Shown: in pieces, positions 7,684-8,072 of the stretch | How positions within the stretch are numbered: position 1 is the first letter of the stretch | Layout: every line of letters starts with the position of its first letter | Source: Zetaproteobacteria bacterium | Lineage (GTDB): Bacteria > Pseudomonadota > Alphaproteobacteria > Micavibrionales > Micavibrionaceae | Assembly: GCA_002747015.1 (NCBI GenBank) | Contig: NVXI01000017.1 | Location: forward strand, 17,050 to 25,121 | DNA: 8,072 nucleotides | Reading direction: 5' to 3' | The notes under the pieces: model-generated | Seen by the model: only the letters and a program-made list of their open reading frames with translations | Told to the model about the DNA's origin: nothing | The model's database searches: none | Program-made: the position numbers and the translations under genes

Positions 7684-7746
7684 GCATTAACGTCAGTTAA
7701 GGACCGGGGCTATTCGGTCAAAGAGGTTTCGGAGCGCTGTCGAAAA
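7684..7746 (+). pseudogene. IS3-family OrfA (transposase) fragment
   Basis: Twenty-one codons reading ALTSVKDRGYSVKEVSERCRK, then a stop, match the helix-turn-helix region of IS3-family OrfA (typical pattern V-x-x-RGYSV-x-EVSER). Homology ends at about 7740, and no other part of the element was found. It lies 8 bases after gtrA and marks another insertion scar at the operon's downstream edge. Confidence 0.6.
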
Positions 7747-7749
7747 TGA

Positions 7750-7949
7750 AGGTGATAATTTTCAATCTGGTTGTTTCTGTATCGCCCGGTCTCTTGTAAA
7801 TGCCGCACCGTAAGATGCAAGTGTATGCATCCAAAAGATATTTGCCTTTCAAAAATAGCAAACTGAATGAAACTTTTCGACATGATCCAGAATATAAATC
7901 ACCTCATATCTAAAAATGTGTCTCGTTTTTAGTTATTCTCGTGCAGCGT
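7750..7949. other. Intergenic stretch, nothing recognised
   Basis: No open frame, repeat or RNA gene stands out between the IS3 remnant and the promoter-like site at 7950. It is probably a mixture of insertion debris and upstream region of the next gene. Confidence 0.4.
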
Positions 7950-7976
7950 TTGACAAATCCCATGAGGGCCTATACT
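7950..7976 (+). promoter_or_regulatory. Sigma70-like promoter
   Basis: TTGACA (7950-7955) and TATACT (7971-7976) are near-consensus -35 and -10 boxes. The spacer is 15 bases, shorter than the usual 16-18. A GC-rich segment, GTTCCCCGTC, follows. It would drive the gene that starts near 8062. Confidence 0.45.
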
Positions 7977-7987
7977 GTTCCCCGTCA

Positions 7988-8021
7988 GGTCTTATGAGAC
8001 CATTTAAAGGTCTTGCATAAG
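7988..8021 (+). promoter_or_regulatory. Leader with two mutually exclusive hairpins
   Basis: GGTCT (7988-7992) can pair with AGACC (7997-8001) over loop TATG. The same AGACC, with the preceding CTTATG (7991-7996), can instead pair with GGTCT (8009-8013) and CATAAG (8016-8021) over loop ATTTAAA, leaving a two-base bulge. Sharing one arm between two stems is the usual layout of attenuators or translational switches. No regulator or ligand can be named. Confidence 0.35.
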
Positions 8022-8061
8022 GGAGTGTTTTGGTTTTCATCGTAATGACGAAGGAATGAAG

Positions 8062-8072
8062 ATGCACCCAAG
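8062..8072 (+). CDS. Possible start of a gene running off the right edge
   Basis: ATG at 8062 follows AAGGA (8051-8055) by 6 bases and lies about 85 bases after the promoter-like -10 box. Only MHP and part of a further codon are visible, so no product can be named. An in-frame ATG at 8056 is too close to the ribosome site. The frame cannot be confirmed from this window. Confidence 0.3.

Noticed and set aside
7665..7702. TTGACTG...CAGTTAA inverted repeat as terminator of the operon
   Set aside because: The stem contains a wobble pair, the loop is long and no T-run follows.

Overview
The window looks like an accessory, mosaic piece of a Gram-negative genome of moderate to low GC. The recombinase remnant most resembles those I associate with Alphaproteobacteria, and the GtrA/GtrB pair implies lipid-linked sugar transfer to an envelope polysaccharide. 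The assignment to Alphaproteobacteria is an impression from protein style, not a computed placement.

Left part (1-2544): two tightly coupled plus-strand genes. The first is cut by the left edge. Its reading frame is open from base 1, and the codons before the first ATG encode a Gly-Gly-Trp-Gly-Tyr-Asn signature directly followed by Asp-Ala-Asp-Ser-Thr, so the ATG at 55 is internal. Its N-terminal ~250 visible residues look like a squalene/terpene-cyclase-type alpha/alpha toroid. The rest is a different alpha/beta region that may be an ABBA-type prenyltransferase-like barrel (hypothesis). The second gene, 3 bp downstream, encodes a 230-residue, nearly all-helical protein that I do not recognise. 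This pair is the most novel content of the window.

Middle (2590-4847): decayed mobile DNA. A large serine recombinase has lost its catalytic-serine N-terminus (2590-3858). About 550 bp follow without a convincing gene. Then comes a minus-strand IS6-type transposase remnant with a frameshift and apparent internal deletions (4406-4754).

Right part (4848-7675): an intact three-gene operon encoding a multi-pass GT-C type sugar transferase, a GtrB-like polyprenyl-phosphate glycosyltransferase and a GtrA-like flippase. Together they would charge a lipid carrier with a sugar on the cytoplasmic side, flip it, and attach the sugar to O-antigen or another surface glycan in the periplasm. The gene order is the reverse of the usual gtrA-gtrB-gtrX.

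Right edge (7676-8072): a short IS3 OrfA remnant just after the operon, then unassigned sequence. A sigma70-like promoter follows, then a leader with two mutually exclusive hairpins and a possible gene start (8062) that runs off the window. I saw no tRNA, rRNA or CRISPR array.
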